Source: MVRV01 sp964646755 (GTDB taxonomy: Bacteria > Desulfobacterota > Syntrophia > Syntrophales > Smithellaceae). From it: a stretch of 64,000 bases of DNA. The stretch is taken from positions 1 to 64,000 of the forward strand of contig CAZYIE010000008.1 of the NCBI GenBank assembly GCA_964646755.1, read 5' to 3'. The notes beneath the pieces were generated by a model. The model worked only from the letters and a program-made list of their open reading frames with translations, did not search any database and had not been told where the DNA came from. A program made the position numbers and the translations under genes. This document shows, piece after piece, positions 52,623 through 61,642 of this stretch (its first letter is position 1; each line of letters begins with the position of its first letter).

Positions 52623-54428
52623 TCAGGCGAATAAACTGATACTATCCGTTGATTGATCTGAAATATTTACCGGCCGCGCGGAAATAATCGACGAAGTCGG
52701 AGTCTTAACCTTTTCCTCAGGAATCTCCTGACGGCTGCTGTTGCCCTGACCTGATCTGCCGTCCTGATAAAAAGCCTGCTGGCTGAAACTTTGCTGATAT
52801 TCTTCGCGTTTATCCTGCATGAAGACATCGCAGCGTTCGATTGTCAGCCCCTGAGTTTGCAAGCTGCCTTTCAGTTTATCGATATGTGTGTTCAATGTTT
52901 GCTGAACATCTTTATTATCGGCAACCAGCACAATTTCAACTTTACCGTTGCGGACAATTACATCCATCTCCAGCTTTCCCAAAGAAGGCGGATTCAATGT
53001 AATTTTTACTCTGCCACCGTCATTGGAGGCCATTTCTTTAATTTCGTTCGTTACCTGGCTGATTATTTCACCAGGTGAAAGAGAATTACTTTTTTCCACC
53101 TTGGCTGAACCACTACCGACTGCATTAGCCGTATTTAAAGCAATTTCTTCATTTCTTATTTCAGCAGAAATAGTTTTCCCCTTTTGCTCGACCTTGATTT
53201 GACCTGCCGCCTCTTCCATAATTGCCTGCATCGTTTCCAACTGAGCCTTGTTTCCGGCATTCGCATTGGACGTATTCTGATATTGTACCTGGGCGAAGCG
53301 AAGGTTATCCTTACTAATTAATGATTCCTTCGTTTCTTGCAGAGATAAACGAGAATTATTGCGAATGACGTGATCTTCTTTTGATGATTCGGAATTCTGG
53401 ATATCTTTGCTGATTTTGTTTTCTTCTTTTACGGCAGCCACATTAACAACAATTTTACTACCAGTACTTGCAGAAAGTTGAGCCTCTTTGAAAATCACCT
53501 TCTCCGGTTGTACCGTTCTTTCATCAGTTTTAAGCAAAGGTAATTTTTCTTTCTGGGAGCCTGCAAATTGAATTTCGTTATCAGCAGTTTGTTCTTTTGA
53601 TTGTGTTTGCGGGTTAATATGGAGAGTCTGCTCTTCGCCAGATTTTGTCGAGATTACTTTTTTAAAATCCATTCCATCAATTTTACTTTGAGTAACCTTA
53701 GAAGATTCATCTTTTATTTGTGATTGAAAATTAATATTATCTGACTTCTTTTCTACTGATTGCATAGCTATTGCATTTTTAAACTCCATTCCCTCAGTTT
53801 TAACGGAAGCAGTTGGGGAAGATCCATCTCTGGAAGAAAGTTTGTTGCCGGCTTTTTCCAAAGTTGTTCCACCGGAAGAACTCAAGATGACAGTTTTATC
53901 ATTAATTGCTTTTTGTTCATTTTCGCTATTGCCAGTTTTTGCTTTAAATTCATTCTCCGGAAGGCTGGCTGTTATATCGGCCTTTCCTTTTGCATCCGTT
54001 TTAATATTCCCTGCTGCCACATTTTTTTTCATTAAATCCATTTTTTTCAGCAGAGCATCAACAAGAATTTCCAGCTGACCATTTTGCTCTTGGCCTACGT
54101 TAGCTAGATCACCGGACTGGGCTAAGCCGGCTAATGCTTGTTGCAGTTCTTTTAAATTAATATCTCCCTGAAGCAATGAAATTGCCTGTTCCAGGGTAAT
54201 TTTTTTCCCATTTATATTTAAAGCCGAAGAAGATTTATTTTTCTCACTCATCTGCTGATTTAATAATTGGAGAAAAGGAGCCAGGGCATTTAAATCTTCT
54301 TCGCCTTTAGCGGCCTGTTTATCTTTTCCTTTTCCCTTGCCTCTGGCAGTACCGATAATGTTCAACAGATCGGCAGATCCTTTACTTTCCGTGTTGACTG
54401 AGGGTGACGCTTGTATGGCCTGTTCCAT
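52623..54428 (-). CDS. fliK: Hook-length control protein FliK
   Basis: 601 residues. About 440 residues of Gln/Lys/Ser-rich, probably extended sequence form the ruler. The C-terminal Flg_hook domain (~460-560) reads GGRVKITLNPPSLGKLEMDVIVRNGKVEIVLVADN, then LKGSLQTQGLTIERCDV. FliK measures the hook and triggers FlhB switching. AAAGGA lies five bases before the ATG. First gene of the fliK-flgD-flgE unit. Confidence 0.93.
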   Translation of the reverse strand: MEQAIQASPSVNTESKGSADLLNIIGTARGKGKGKDKQAAKGEEDLNALAPFLQLLNQQMSEKNKSSSALNINGKKITLEQAISLLQGDINLKELQQALAGLAQSGDLANVGQEQNGQLEILVDALLKKMDLMKKNVAAGNIKTDAKGKADITASLPENEFKAKTGNSENEQKAINDKTVILSSSGGTTLEKAGNKLSSRDGSSPTASVKTEGMEFKNAIAMQSVEKKSDNINFQSQIKDESSKVTQSKIDGMDFKKVISTKSGEEQTLHINPQTQSKEQTADNEIQFAGSQKEKLPLLKTDERTVQPEKVIFKEAQLSASTGSKIVVNVAAVKEENKISKDIQNSESSKEDHVIRNNSRLSLQETKESLISKDNLRFAQVQYQNTSNANAGNKAQLETMQAIMEEAAGQIKVEQKGKTISAEIRNEEIALNTANAVGSGSAKVEKSNSLSPGEIISQVTNEIKEMASNDGGRVKITLNPPSLGKLEMDVIVRNGKVEIVLVADNKDVQQTLNTHIDKLKGSLQTQGLTIERCDVFMQDKREEYQQSFSQQAFYQDGRSGQGNSSRQEIPEEKVKTPTSSIISARPVNISDQSTDSISLFA

Positions 54429-54480
54429 ATTAGTCCTTTAGTGACCGTGATAAACAGCTTAATCATTTTATAGACTCTTC

Positions 54481-54496
54481 AGCAAAAGGCATGCCA
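54481..54496 (-). promoter_or_regulatory. Sigma-54 promoter for fliK-flgD-flgE
   Basis: Minus strand TGGCATGCCTTTTGCT with GG-N10-GC spacing, 52 bases upstream of the fliK ATG. Confidence 0.85.
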
Positions 54497-54618
54497 GCAA
54501 TAGTATATGTTTTTTATTCAATGATTATAATATTTTAAAGACAGTGCTTGTTATTTGATGTTCTAGGTAGGAAAATATTGCCCGGGCAATACAGAAAATA
54601 TTTATCTTTATCTGGCAA

Positions 54619-54647
54619 AAAAAGTCCTCCGAGGTGGAGGACTTTTT
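54619..54647 (-). terminator. Intrinsic terminator after the flgB-motE operon
   Basis: AAAAAGTCCTCC pairs with GGAGGACTTTTT around a 5-base loop. On the minus strand the stem is followed by a run of seven Ts, about 50 bases beyond the motE stop. It also has Ts on the plus side, so it could work both ways. Confidence 0.85.
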
Positions 54648-54695
54648 ATATGGTAATCATACCCCTTTTTCTGGGCATGGAATTATTCGTCTTGC

Positions 54696-55322
54696 TTACT
54701 GCCCCCCGGAACGCGTTATTTCTTTTGTAATCTCCACCGCCTTTTGCGGGCTAAGATATCCCCAGATGGCGCCGGCCTTATCCTTCTTCATATTCATTGT
54801 AATTCCGGCGGCAGTTTTTATATCCAATTTTTCCAGCATTGAACCGGCTTTGGCGGCAGGTGTTGCTTCATATACTTTGGCCATTTCTTTGTATTTCTTC
54901 ACGTCGGAAGTTTGACTGGCCTCAAGTACAGTAGTTAATTTTTCTTCCTGGCTCTTCAACAAGGCAATTTTATCCGTTATTTCTTTACGCAACGTAAGCA
55001 GGCGTTGTTCCTCCGTACGCAAAGCATTTTCCCGGTTATCCAATTCATTTTTTTTGGCTAAAAGGGCAGCCGCTAAGTCTCTTTCCTTAGATAAACTGGC
55101 ATCTAATGCATCGTTAGCCGGTGGAGCCGGCATAACAGAGCCAACTATGGAAGGAGCCACAGTTGCAGGCGCTGCAGCCGGTTGCTGTGCCTGAGCTAAA
55201 CTGGTAAGCAAATTCGCTGCGGGCAGAATATCTGATTTTGAAATAAAGCCTACGACCGAGGCAACTTTGGTAAGGATCAAAACCAATATCAGTATTTGAA
55301 CTCCAATTAATAATTTTTTCAT
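54696..55322 (-). CDS. motE: MotE-family periplasmic/membrane coiled-coil protein
   Basis: 208 residues. One N-terminal membrane helix (LLIGVQILILVLILTKVASVVG), a Pro/Ala-rich linker, a coiled coil (~85-135), then an MgtE-N-like helical domain (YEATPAAKAGSMLEKLDIKTAAGITMNM, AIWGYLSPQKAVEIT). MotE chaperones stator assembly through FliL in Campylobacter and alphaproteobacteria. The position after fliJ is typical. Last gene of the operon. Confidence 0.82.
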   Translation of the reverse strand: MKKLLIGVQILILVLILTKVASVVGFISKSDILPAANLLTSLAQAQQPAAAPATVAPSIVGSVMPAPPANDALDASLSKERDLAAALLAKKNELDNRENALRTEEQRLLTLRKEITDKIALLKSQEEKLTTVLEASQTSDVKKYKEMAKVYEATPAAKAGSMLEKLDIKTAAGITMNMKKDKAGAIWGYLSPQKAVEITKEITRSGGQ

Positions 55323-55324
55323 TT

Positions 55325-55759
55325 TTATCTCCTGCCAAATCTTAAGACAGCCATTTCATCGGAATTTTTTTGTTCAGACGCTCTCTCAGCACTGGCGTAT
55401 TCTTCAGCATGCCGTTCTTTAAGTTTCTCCATAATTTTTCTTTTTTTTACTGCTTCGAGCAATTCTTTTCTTTTGGTTTCTAATTGTTCGGAAACCTGAG
55501 CTATAGTTATACTTTGATTTTTCTCATTTTCTCTCACTTGCTCAACATAAGAAATATAGCGGGCGATATCATCAACAGGCAAAGATTTGTTTTGCATTTT
55601 TCTCAATTCGCCAATTAAATTTGCCCTTTCATTAATTAAGTTTATTAGCTTTAATTCTTCTAATTCGAGTTCACGCTTTTTTTCCGAAAACTCCCCCAGA
55701 ATTTTTTCCTCAATATTCTTTCTGTAATCCAACACTGACTGGAGCGAGAAAACAAACAT
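55325..55759 (-). CDS. fliJ: Export ATPase-associated protein FliJ
   Basis: 144 residues from ATG 55759, ten bases after the fliI stop, with AGGA upstream; a longer frame starting 55852 lies inside fliI. MFVFSLQSVLDYRKNIEEK is the FliJ N-terminus, and the whole protein is a two-helix coiled coil. FliJ inserts into the FliI hexamer and recycles chaperones. Confidence 0.9.
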   Translation of the reverse strand: MFVFSLQSVLDYRKNIEEKILGEFSEKKRELELEELKLINLINERANLIGELRKMQNKSLPVDDIARYISYVEQVRENEKNQSITIAQVSEQLETKRKELLEAVKKRKIMEKLKERHAEEYASAERASEQKNSDEMAVLRFGRR

Positions 55760-55769
55760 ATATCCTATT

Positions 55770-57095
55770 CTATACTTTAAGAAGTTCCTTAAGCTGAGTT
55801 CCGGCAGATTCAAAATCAACTCTTTCACTGATATTCTGCCGCAAAAAAGCATTCACTTTATCTATCATTTTGATGGCGTAATCAATTTCCGGATTTGAAC
55901 CTTGTACATAAGCTCCGATGTTGATTAAATCTTCCGCCTTTTTATAAGTGGCAACAATATTCAAAAGTTCGTTCGCCCCATTTTTTTGTTCATTACTAAC
56001 AATGTCGATCATAACCCTGCTAATGCTTTGTAAAACATCAATTGCCGGATAATGATTTTTATGGGCCAAGCTCCGGGAAAGAGAGATGTGGCCGTCAAGG
56101 ATGGAACGCGCCGCATCAGAAATCGGCTCGTTAAAATCATCACCTTCCACCAAAACTGTGTAAAGCCCGGTTATCGAACCGACACCTTCCACAATACCTG
56201 AGCGTTCCAGCAATTTCGGCAACAGGCTGAAAACGGACGGTGTGTAACCTTTTGTCGTGGGCGGTTCACCGACAGATAAACCTACTTCTCTTTGCGCCAT
56301 CGCAAATCGAGTCAATGAATCTACCATCAGCAGAACATCATTTCCCTGATCGCGGAAATATTCGGAAACAGTTGTGGCAACATAGGCAGCCCTCATGCGA
56401 ACCAAGGGGTGCATATCGGAGGCGGCAACAACGACAACAGATCGCTTCAGACCTTCTTCTCCCAGGTTTTTTTCCAGAAACTCCCGAACTTCCCTGCCCC
56501 GCTCACCAATTAAACCGATAACATTCACATCGGCGTTTGTGTTCAGGGCAATCATTCCCATAAGGACGCTTTTTCCTACACCCGATCCGGAGAAAATACC
56601 CATCCTCTGGCCTTTACCACAGGTAAAAAGCGCATTGAGAGCGCGGATACCTAAATCCATCGGCTGGGCAATGCGGCCGCGAGCCAGAGGATTAATAGGT
56701 TCTGCATAAATTGGATATTCATCGGCAAACTCAATCGGGCCTTTATTATCTATGGGATTTCCCAGCCCATCGATCACTCTTCCCAGAAGACCGCGACCTA
56801 CACCGATACTTGCTTTTCTGCCCAGGGAAAGTATTTTACTGCCTGGCCCCAAGCCCTGAATGCTTTGCAGAGGCATTAAAAGCACCCGATCGTTTTTGAA
56901 GCCAACAACTTCAGCTTCCAGCGGAACGTCACCATTTATCGGCATTATTCCGCAGACATCCCCTATTGACGCAGCCGGACCGCACCCCGTCACCATTAAT
57001 CCAACTATTTCGGCAACCTTACCGTTAACACGAATCGGATTAATTCGTTCCAAGAGTTTTTCATATTTGCTTAAATCGACCGCTTCTGTGTTCAT
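55770..57095 (-). CDS. fliI: Flagellum-specific export ATPase FliI
   Basis: 441 residues. Walker A SGSGVGKSV at 169-177, INPLARGRIAQPMDLGIRALNALFTCGKGQRMGIF just before it, Walker B VLLMVDSLTRFAMAQREVGLSVGEPP, and SLLPKLLERSG are all canonical. It is the F1-beta-like ATPase of the export apparatus. It is separated from fliH by a 73-bp gap carrying a repeat. Confidence 0.97.
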   Translation of the reverse strand: MNTEAVDLSKYEKLLERINPIRVNGKVAEIVGLMVTGCGPAASIGDVCGIMPINGDVPLEAEVVGFKNDRVLLMPLQSIQGLGPGSKILSLGRKASIGVGRGLLGRVIDGLGNPIDNKGPIEFADEYPIYAEPINPLARGRIAQPMDLGIRALNALFTCGKGQRMGIFSGSGVGKSVLMGMIALNTNADVNVIGLIGERGREVREFLEKNLGEEGLKRSVVVVAASDMHPLVRMRAAYVATTVSEYFRDQGNDVLLMVDSLTRFAMAQREVGLSVGEPPTTKGYTPSVFSLLPKLLERSGIVEGVGSITGLYTVLVEGDDFNEPISDAARSILDGHISLSRSLAHKNHYPAIDVLQSISRVMIDIVSNEQKNGANELLNIVATYKKAEDLINIGAYVQGSNPEIDYAIKMIDKVNAFLRQNISERVDFESAGTQLKELLKV

Positions 57096-57126
57096 ATTTA
57101 AGTCTGACTTAGAGAACTACTGTAGC

Positions 57127-57186
57127 ATTGTGATATCGTAACCGACATAAGAAGCTGTAACGAAATGTCTATTTCGTTACAGTACC
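57127..57186 (-). repeat. Intergenic palindromic repeat, copy 2 (overlaps the fliH stop)
   Basis: The core is a perfect hairpin CTGTAACGAAAT-4-ATTTCGTTACAG. On the minus strand it starts TAGGTACTGTAACGAAATA and ends CTTATGTCGGTTACGATAT, matching both ends of the copy at 37462-37546. It supplies the last codons and stop of fliH. Confidence 0.6.
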
Positions 57187-57852
57187 TAACATTGCCGCTC
57201 TGATCTCTTTTATTTGACTTTCCAGCCTTGCATCAACTTCGCCAAACATCGTTTCCACAACTACACCACCCCTTTTGATGGAAACATCTTCTTCAAAAAC
57301 GACATTACGCACACCATCGACTGACTGCAAAAAATCTTTCTTTACTTCCATTATATAACGAAAATCCTGCGGATTGATTCTGATCTTCATCCCTTCTGTT
57401 TCTGAAATATTCTTTAAAACACCTTTGAGGACTCCCAGAATAACTTCTTTGCGCGTTGCCACTTCCTGAAGTATTACTTTTTCCGCAACTGCCAGGCTAA
57501 GTTTTACTATCTGCTCTTCAGTTTTTGCGACAATATCTTTCCTAATCAGAGGTATCGCCTGGGTCATAGTAGATAGCGCATTCAGCACCTGTGTTATCTC
57601 TTTTTTTTGAAATTCGACGCCTTCGTTGAATCCTTTCCGGTAGCAATCATCACTGACCTGGCGGAGGTGTTGCTCCATCTCGGCTTGGAGTTTTTCTTTT
57701 TCTGTTTTTGGGGATACCGGTAATAAATCATCATCTCCCGGCCAATAGGCGCCGGGACCTTCTCCATCTGTAAAAACACAGAACAATGACACCGGTTTGC
57801 CTGAATCAATTACCTCATCAGCTTTGATGACATTAGCTTTATACAAATCCAT
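57169..57852 (-). CDS. fliH: Export ATPase regulator FliH
   Basis: 227 residues from ATG 57852, overlapping the fliG stop by 14 bases. Central helix with YRKGFNEGVEFQKKEI (GxxxG-like), then the conserved C-terminal domain: QIVKLSLAVAEKVILQEVATRKEVILGVLKGVL, IRINPQDFRYI and VETMFGEVDARLESQIKEI. FliH links FliI to the C ring. Its final codons (GTVTK) lie in a palindromic repeat, so the C-terminus may have been changed by that insertion. Confidence 0.93.
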   Translation of the reverse strand: MDLYKANVIKADEVIDSGKPVSLFCVFTDGEGPGAYWPGDDDLLPVSPKTEKEKLQAEMEQHLRQVSDDCYRKGFNEGVEFQKKEITQVLNALSTMTQAIPLIRKDIVAKTEEQIVKLSLAVAEKVILQEVATRKEVILGVLKGVLKNISETEGMKIRINPQDFRYIMEVKKDFLQSVDGVRNVVFEEDVSIKRGGVVVETMFGEVDARLESQIKEIRAAMLGTVTK

Positions 57853-58831
57853 CTGTTTCACCACCCCGCAGGATGACTATTCTGCCCTCTGCCTCCAGTT
57901 TCTTCGTCATTTCCACAATCTTACGCTGAGAGTTTTCCACCTCGGAGAGTCTAATAGGCGGCATGAGGGAAATCTCTTCGCGTAACATATCGGCGCCACG
58001 TTTGGACATATTCTTGAAAATCTTTTCCCGCATACTTTCATCGACCATTTTAAGTGATCTGGATAAATCTTCAGAGCTGACATCTTTCATCAACTCTTGC
58101 AGTGATTTGTCATCCAGTTGCATGACGTCATCAAAGCTAAACATGAAATTACGGATTTCCGAGGCCAACTCCGGTTCGGAATCTTCTAATGATGCCATAA
58201 TGGCATTTTCCGTGGTGCGACTCATCCGGGTCAAGATATTAGCCATCAATTGTACGCCACCCAATTGCTGATCACTTGTGCCTCCGACAATTAATTCTTT
58301 CTCCAGTGTTTTAGCAACTTCATCAATAAATTCTCTCGGAACACTTTTGAGTGTAGCCATACGCTTCGAAATTTCGTACTGAATTTCCGGAGAAAAAAAT
58401 TCCAGAACCTGAGCTGCTTTTTCCGGTTTTAAATGAACTAATATCAGTGCTATCGTTTGAGGGTGTTCCGTTTTGGTAAAATCCGCCATCACTTTGGGGT
58501 CGACGTCTTGCAACATTTCTATAATCGGATTATCATTAGCAGAGTTTTCCACTTCGTTTAAAATATCCTGTGCATCGATCTCTCCCAACGCCTTAACAAC
58601 AAGGTTCTTGGGGGCACCGTCACGCACTGAAATCATCCCACCTTGCTCTTTAGCCATAGTACAGAATTCTTTTGCCACATCACTGAGTGTATCGGCAGGA
58701 ATATTCGTTACACGGCTCATTTGTTTTCCTAACTTGCGAATTTCCGCCGGGCGCAGATTTTTCATGACATTTGCCGCCAAATCTTCATCTAATGATAACA
58801 GCAATATTGCCGCTTTCTCTTCGCCGGTCAT
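57839..58831 (-). CDS. fliG: C-ring rotor protein FliG
   Basis: 330 residues. GEEKAAILLLSLDEDLAANVMKNL at the N-terminus, EHPQTIALILVHLKPEKAAQVLEFFS in the middle, and the torque domain FSFDDVMQLDDKSLQELMKDVSSEDLSRSLK with charged residues at the stator face, ending in the MPPIRLSEVENSQRKIVEM helix. It couples stator force to the MS ring. AAGGA lies before the ATG. Confidence 0.97.
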   Translation of the reverse strand: MTGEEKAAILLLSLDEDLAANVMKNLRPAEIRKLGKQMSRVTNIPADTLSDVAKEFCTMAKEQGGMISVRDGAPKNLVVKALGEIDAQDILNEVENSANDNPIIEMLQDVDPKVMADFTKTEHPQTIALILVHLKPEKAAQVLEFFSPEIQYEISKRMATLKSVPREFIDEVAKTLEKELIVGGTSDQQLGGVQLMANILTRMSRTTENAIMASLEDSEPELASEIRNFMFSFDDVMQLDDKSLQELMKDVSSEDLSRSLKMVDESMREKIFKNMSKRGADMLREEISLMPPIRLSEVENSQRKIVEMTKKLEAEGRIVILRGGETDGFV

Positions 58832-58870
58832 CTGGTTTTGTCCTTAATAATTGATGCAGAGATTTTAATT

Positions 58871-60427
58871 TTATTTAATCCAGTTTCTCAATATGTCGGC
58901 AAACTGCTTGGAATCCGCCCGGGCCATTTCTCTGGCGATCTCAGCTGCTGTAAGCGGCTGGCCTCCAGATGCTTGCATTTCCGCTGCAACTTGCCTTGCG
59001 TATTGTTCGGCCTGAGTTTCTCCTGCAATACTGAGCGCTGCGTTCGCACCAGGCAATTGTCGGACAGGCACAGGCGCTGCTTTCGTGATGTTTGTAATCA
59101 GCGGTCGGACGATAAATAATAAAATGAATATAATGACACCGGCAATAGCGATGTAACCAAATATTGGGATGAACGTCTCCACTCTTTCTTTTATCGAAGG
59201 AGATTCTGCTTCTTCAATATCAGCTTTCCTGAACGGCATATTCGTTACAACAACTTGATCTCCTCTTTGCGCATTTATTCCGGCTGATTTACGGACTAAA
59301 TCCTCGATTGATTCGATTTCATTTTTTGTGCGAGGTTGATAAATTTCTTCGCCCTTTTCATTTTTCTTATAGGTACCATCTACCAAAACTGCAATCGAAA
59401 GCTTCTTTGTATCCCCTACGGGCATAACCGTTTTATTAGTTACTTTATTAATCTCATAATTGATAATTTCATCTAATTTTTCCTTTTCAGGATTTTCCGA
59501 TAACGCTCCCGTTTTCAATACGGCATTAGTTTTATCCGAATTACGCTGAACACTTCTCACAACCGGCGCTTCTGAATCGTATGATTCTTCCGTTTTCTCC
59601 GTTACACGAAAATCAAGTTCCGCTGTAACTCGAACAACAGCCTTCCCTTTCCCCACTACATTTTCCAGCATTGATTGGATCCTGCCCGCTAAGTCTTTTT
59701 CTGTGTTTCTTTGGAAATCGACTTGCGAAGCGGTAAGCTTGGAAAGTTTGTTGGTATCGCCATGACTCGCCGATAGGATCGTCCCGCGTGAATCTACGAC
59801 CATTACATCATCGGGATTCATGCCTTCTATGGAACTGGCGACCAGGTGAACAATCCCTTCGATTTGTGCCGGTCGAATTGTCTTGCCTGATTTCAATCGC
59901 AGAGTAACAGAAGCCGTCGGCCTTTTTTGCTGTTCGGAAAAAAGAGAATCCTTGGGAAGAGCAATGTGTACACGGCTGGACTGAATTTCATCAAGTCCAT
60001 TAATGGTGCGGGCAAGCTCACCCTGCAGGGCGCGCCGGTAATTCAATTGTTGTTCAAATTCCGTTGCTCCCAGTGTTTTATTATCAAATATTTCAAACCC
60101 GACACCGCTGCCCTGCGGTAATCCTGCAGCTGCAAGCTCCAATCGCAATTCCGACACTTTTTCCGTTGGCACGGAAACAGCGTTCCCCGATGATGAAATT
60201 TTATAGGGTATTTTCTTTTCATTCAATTTCCCGACAATAGAGCCGGCATCTTCTGTTGACAAATTGGAGAAAAGCACCCGGTATTCAATTTGATTTGTTA
60301 AATAGACCATGAGCCCAATACTGGCCGCAGTAACCATCGCAACTAAAATCACCGACATTTTGCGCCCTGAGCTTAATGAATCAAATCCCGCCCATAATTT
60401 CGCCAAAAATTGTAAAAGTGAATCCAT
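58871..60427 (-). CDS. fliF: MS-ring protein FliF
   Basis: 518 residues. Membrane helices near 25-45 (ILVAMVTAASIGLMVYLT) and 430-450 (YIAIAGVIIFILLFIV) flank the periplasmic ring-building motifs. LPQGSGVGFEIFDNKTLGATEFEQQLNYRRALQGELARTI and SSRVHIALPKDSLF are signature. The C-terminal ~25 residues bind FliG. It is the assembly base of the motor. Confidence 0.97.
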   Translation of the reverse strand: MDSLLQFLAKLWAGFDSLSSGRKMSVILVAMVTAASIGLMVYLTNQIEYRVLFSNLSTEDAGSIVGKLNEKKIPYKISSSGNAVSVPTEKVSELRLELAAAGLPQGSGVGFEIFDNKTLGATEFEQQLNYRRALQGELARTINGLDEIQSSRVHIALPKDSLFSEQQKRPTASVTLRLKSGKTIRPAQIEGIVHLVASSIEGMNPDDVMVVDSRGTILSASHGDTNKLSKLTASQVDFQRNTEKDLAGRIQSMLENVVGKGKAVVRVTAELDFRVTEKTEESYDSEAPVVRSVQRNSDKTNAVLKTGALSENPEKEKLDEIINYEINKVTNKTVMPVGDTKKLSIAVLVDGTYKKNEKGEEIYQPRTKNEIESIEDLVRKSAGINAQRGDQVVVTNMPFRKADIEEAESPSIKERVETFIPIFGYIAIAGVIIFILLFIVRPLITNITKAAPVPVRQLPGANAALSIAGETQAEQYARQVAAEMQASGGQPLTAAEIAREMARADSKQFADILRNWIK

Positions 60428-60456
60428 AAGAAAATCCGATTAAGAAAATTAAGTAA

Positions 60457-60759
60457 TTATACCTGCATTCGCATAACTTCCTGATAAGCATCGAGGATTT
60501 TATTGCGAACCTGCATCATCACCTGGAAAGAAATGCCTGCTTTTTCCAGAGCAATCATCGCTTCATGAATAGAACCAGCATCTTCCAATTGAACTTTGGC
60601 AATTGTTTTATCTGCATCATTTTGCAATTTGCTGATGTCCGAAATTGCATCTTTCAGTACTGAACCAAACGAACTTCCTCCCGCTTGATTTTCACTATCT
60701 GGTTTTGCGGGAGTTATACTTACCGGATTTAAACTGCCGGGAATGTTAACATTTGTCAT
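60457..60759 (-). CDS. fliE: MS-ring/rod junction protein FliE
   Basis: 100 residues. SSFGSVLKDAISDISKLQNDADKTIAKVQ and the C-terminal VMMALEKAGISF-like MIALEKAGISFQVMMQVRNKILDAYQEVMRMQ define FliE. GGAG lies eight bases before the ATG. Confidence 0.95.
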   Translation of the reverse strand: MTNVNIPGSLNPVSITPAKPDSENQAGGSSFGSVLKDAISDISKLQNDADKTIAKVQLEDAGSIHEAMIALEKAGISFQVMMQVRNKILDAYQEVMRMQV

Positions 60760-60779
60760 ATCATTAGCTCCATTATTGA

Positions 60780-61205
60780 TTATTTACCTATACTCATGGC
60801 TGTTACTGCCATATTTTTCGCCGCATCAAAAGCTGTGGCACAGGCCTCATAAGTACGGTTGGCCGTAATCATTTCCGCCATCTCCAGCATTGCATTTACA
60901 TTAGGGAAAGATACAAAGCCATCTTTATCCGCATCGGGATGGGCCGGATCATATACTCTTTTAATTCCTTCTTTGTCTTCCGTTATCCCTTTAACCTTCA
61001 CTGCCTGGACTGCGCCTTCCAGAGTTTTATCGAAACCCTGTTTTAACGGATCAGCCTCAAAAGTGATTAATTTTCTTTTATAAGGCCCTCCCTCCGGAGT
61101 ACTTGTTGTGTTGATATTAGCCAGATTACTCGTAATAACGTCCATCTTAGCCCTTTGTGCCGAAAGGCCAGTACCGCAAATCTTGAAAGTTGTAAAAAAT
61201 TCCAT
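60780..61205 (-). CDS. flgC: Proximal rod protein FlgC
   Basis: 141 residues. FKICGTGLSAQRAKMDVITSNLANINTT at the N-terminus, VYDPAHPDADKDGFVSFPNVNAMLEMAEMITANRTYEAC at the C-terminal half. The ATG is one base after the flgB stop, so translation is coupled. Confidence 0.97.
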   Translation of the reverse strand: MEFFTTFKICGTGLSAQRAKMDVITSNLANINTTSTPEGGPYKRKLITFEADPLKQGFDKTLEGAVQAVKVKGITEDKEGIKRVYDPAHPDADKDGFVSFPNVNAMLEMAEMITANRTYEACATAFDAAKNMAVTAMSIGK

Positions 61206-61206
61206 A

Positions 61207-61587
61207 TTATTTAGCCTCAGTCAAAACGTTTTTTATGCCTCGAAATTTTCGCGCCAGTAACTCTGCACTTAGATTATACATCAGCTGATTTTCAGCTAAA
61301 TTAGTCATTTCTTTATCTAAATTAGCTTTTTCGTCAGATTTGACCAATTTAAAATCGTTTTTGGTAAATTCATCCTTGGCATTGGGAAAATGTTTCTCGT
61401 TTGTTTGGGATAAGCGAACTTTTAAGTCGATAGCCCGACGCAAATCTTCTTTAAATACGTAATCCGCCGTTTTATAATCAGCAGAATCCAAGTTACTGAT
61501 ATTAGAAGCAATCACTTTATTGCGTTCAGAACGAAAATCCAACATTGTTGATAATAAATTAAATGTCTTCCCGAATAAAGATTCCAT
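61207..61587 (-). CDS. flgB: Proximal rod protein FlgB
   Basis: 126 residues from ATG 61587, preceded by AGAGG; an in-frame GTG at 61605 lacks a site. TFNLLSTMLDFRSERNKVIASNISNLDSADYKTADYVF and the C-terminal NLAENQLMYNLSAELLARKF are FlgB. First gene of a nine-gene operon driven by the sigma-54 site at 61614-61629. Confidence 0.95.
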   Translation of the reverse strand: MESLFGKTFNLLSTMLDFRSERNKVIASNISNLDSADYKTADYVFKEDLRRAIDLKVRLSQTNEKHFPNAKDEFTKNDFKLVKSDEKANLDKEMTNLAENQLMYNLSAELLARKFRGIKNVLTEAK

Positions 61588-61613
61588 TATTAAACCTCTC
61601 TGCACAAATTATG

Positions 61614-61629
61614 TGCAAATCGCATACCA
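61614..61629 (-). promoter_or_regulatory. Sigma-54 promoter for flgB-flgC-fliE-F-G-H-I-J-motE
   Basis: Minus strand TGGTATGCGATTTGCA, a near-perfect TGGCAYRNNNNTTGCA with GG-N10-GC spacing, 27 bases upstream of the flgB ATG and just after the response-regulator stop. Confidence 0.88.
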
Positions 61630-61642
61630 AAGGACTACCTCA

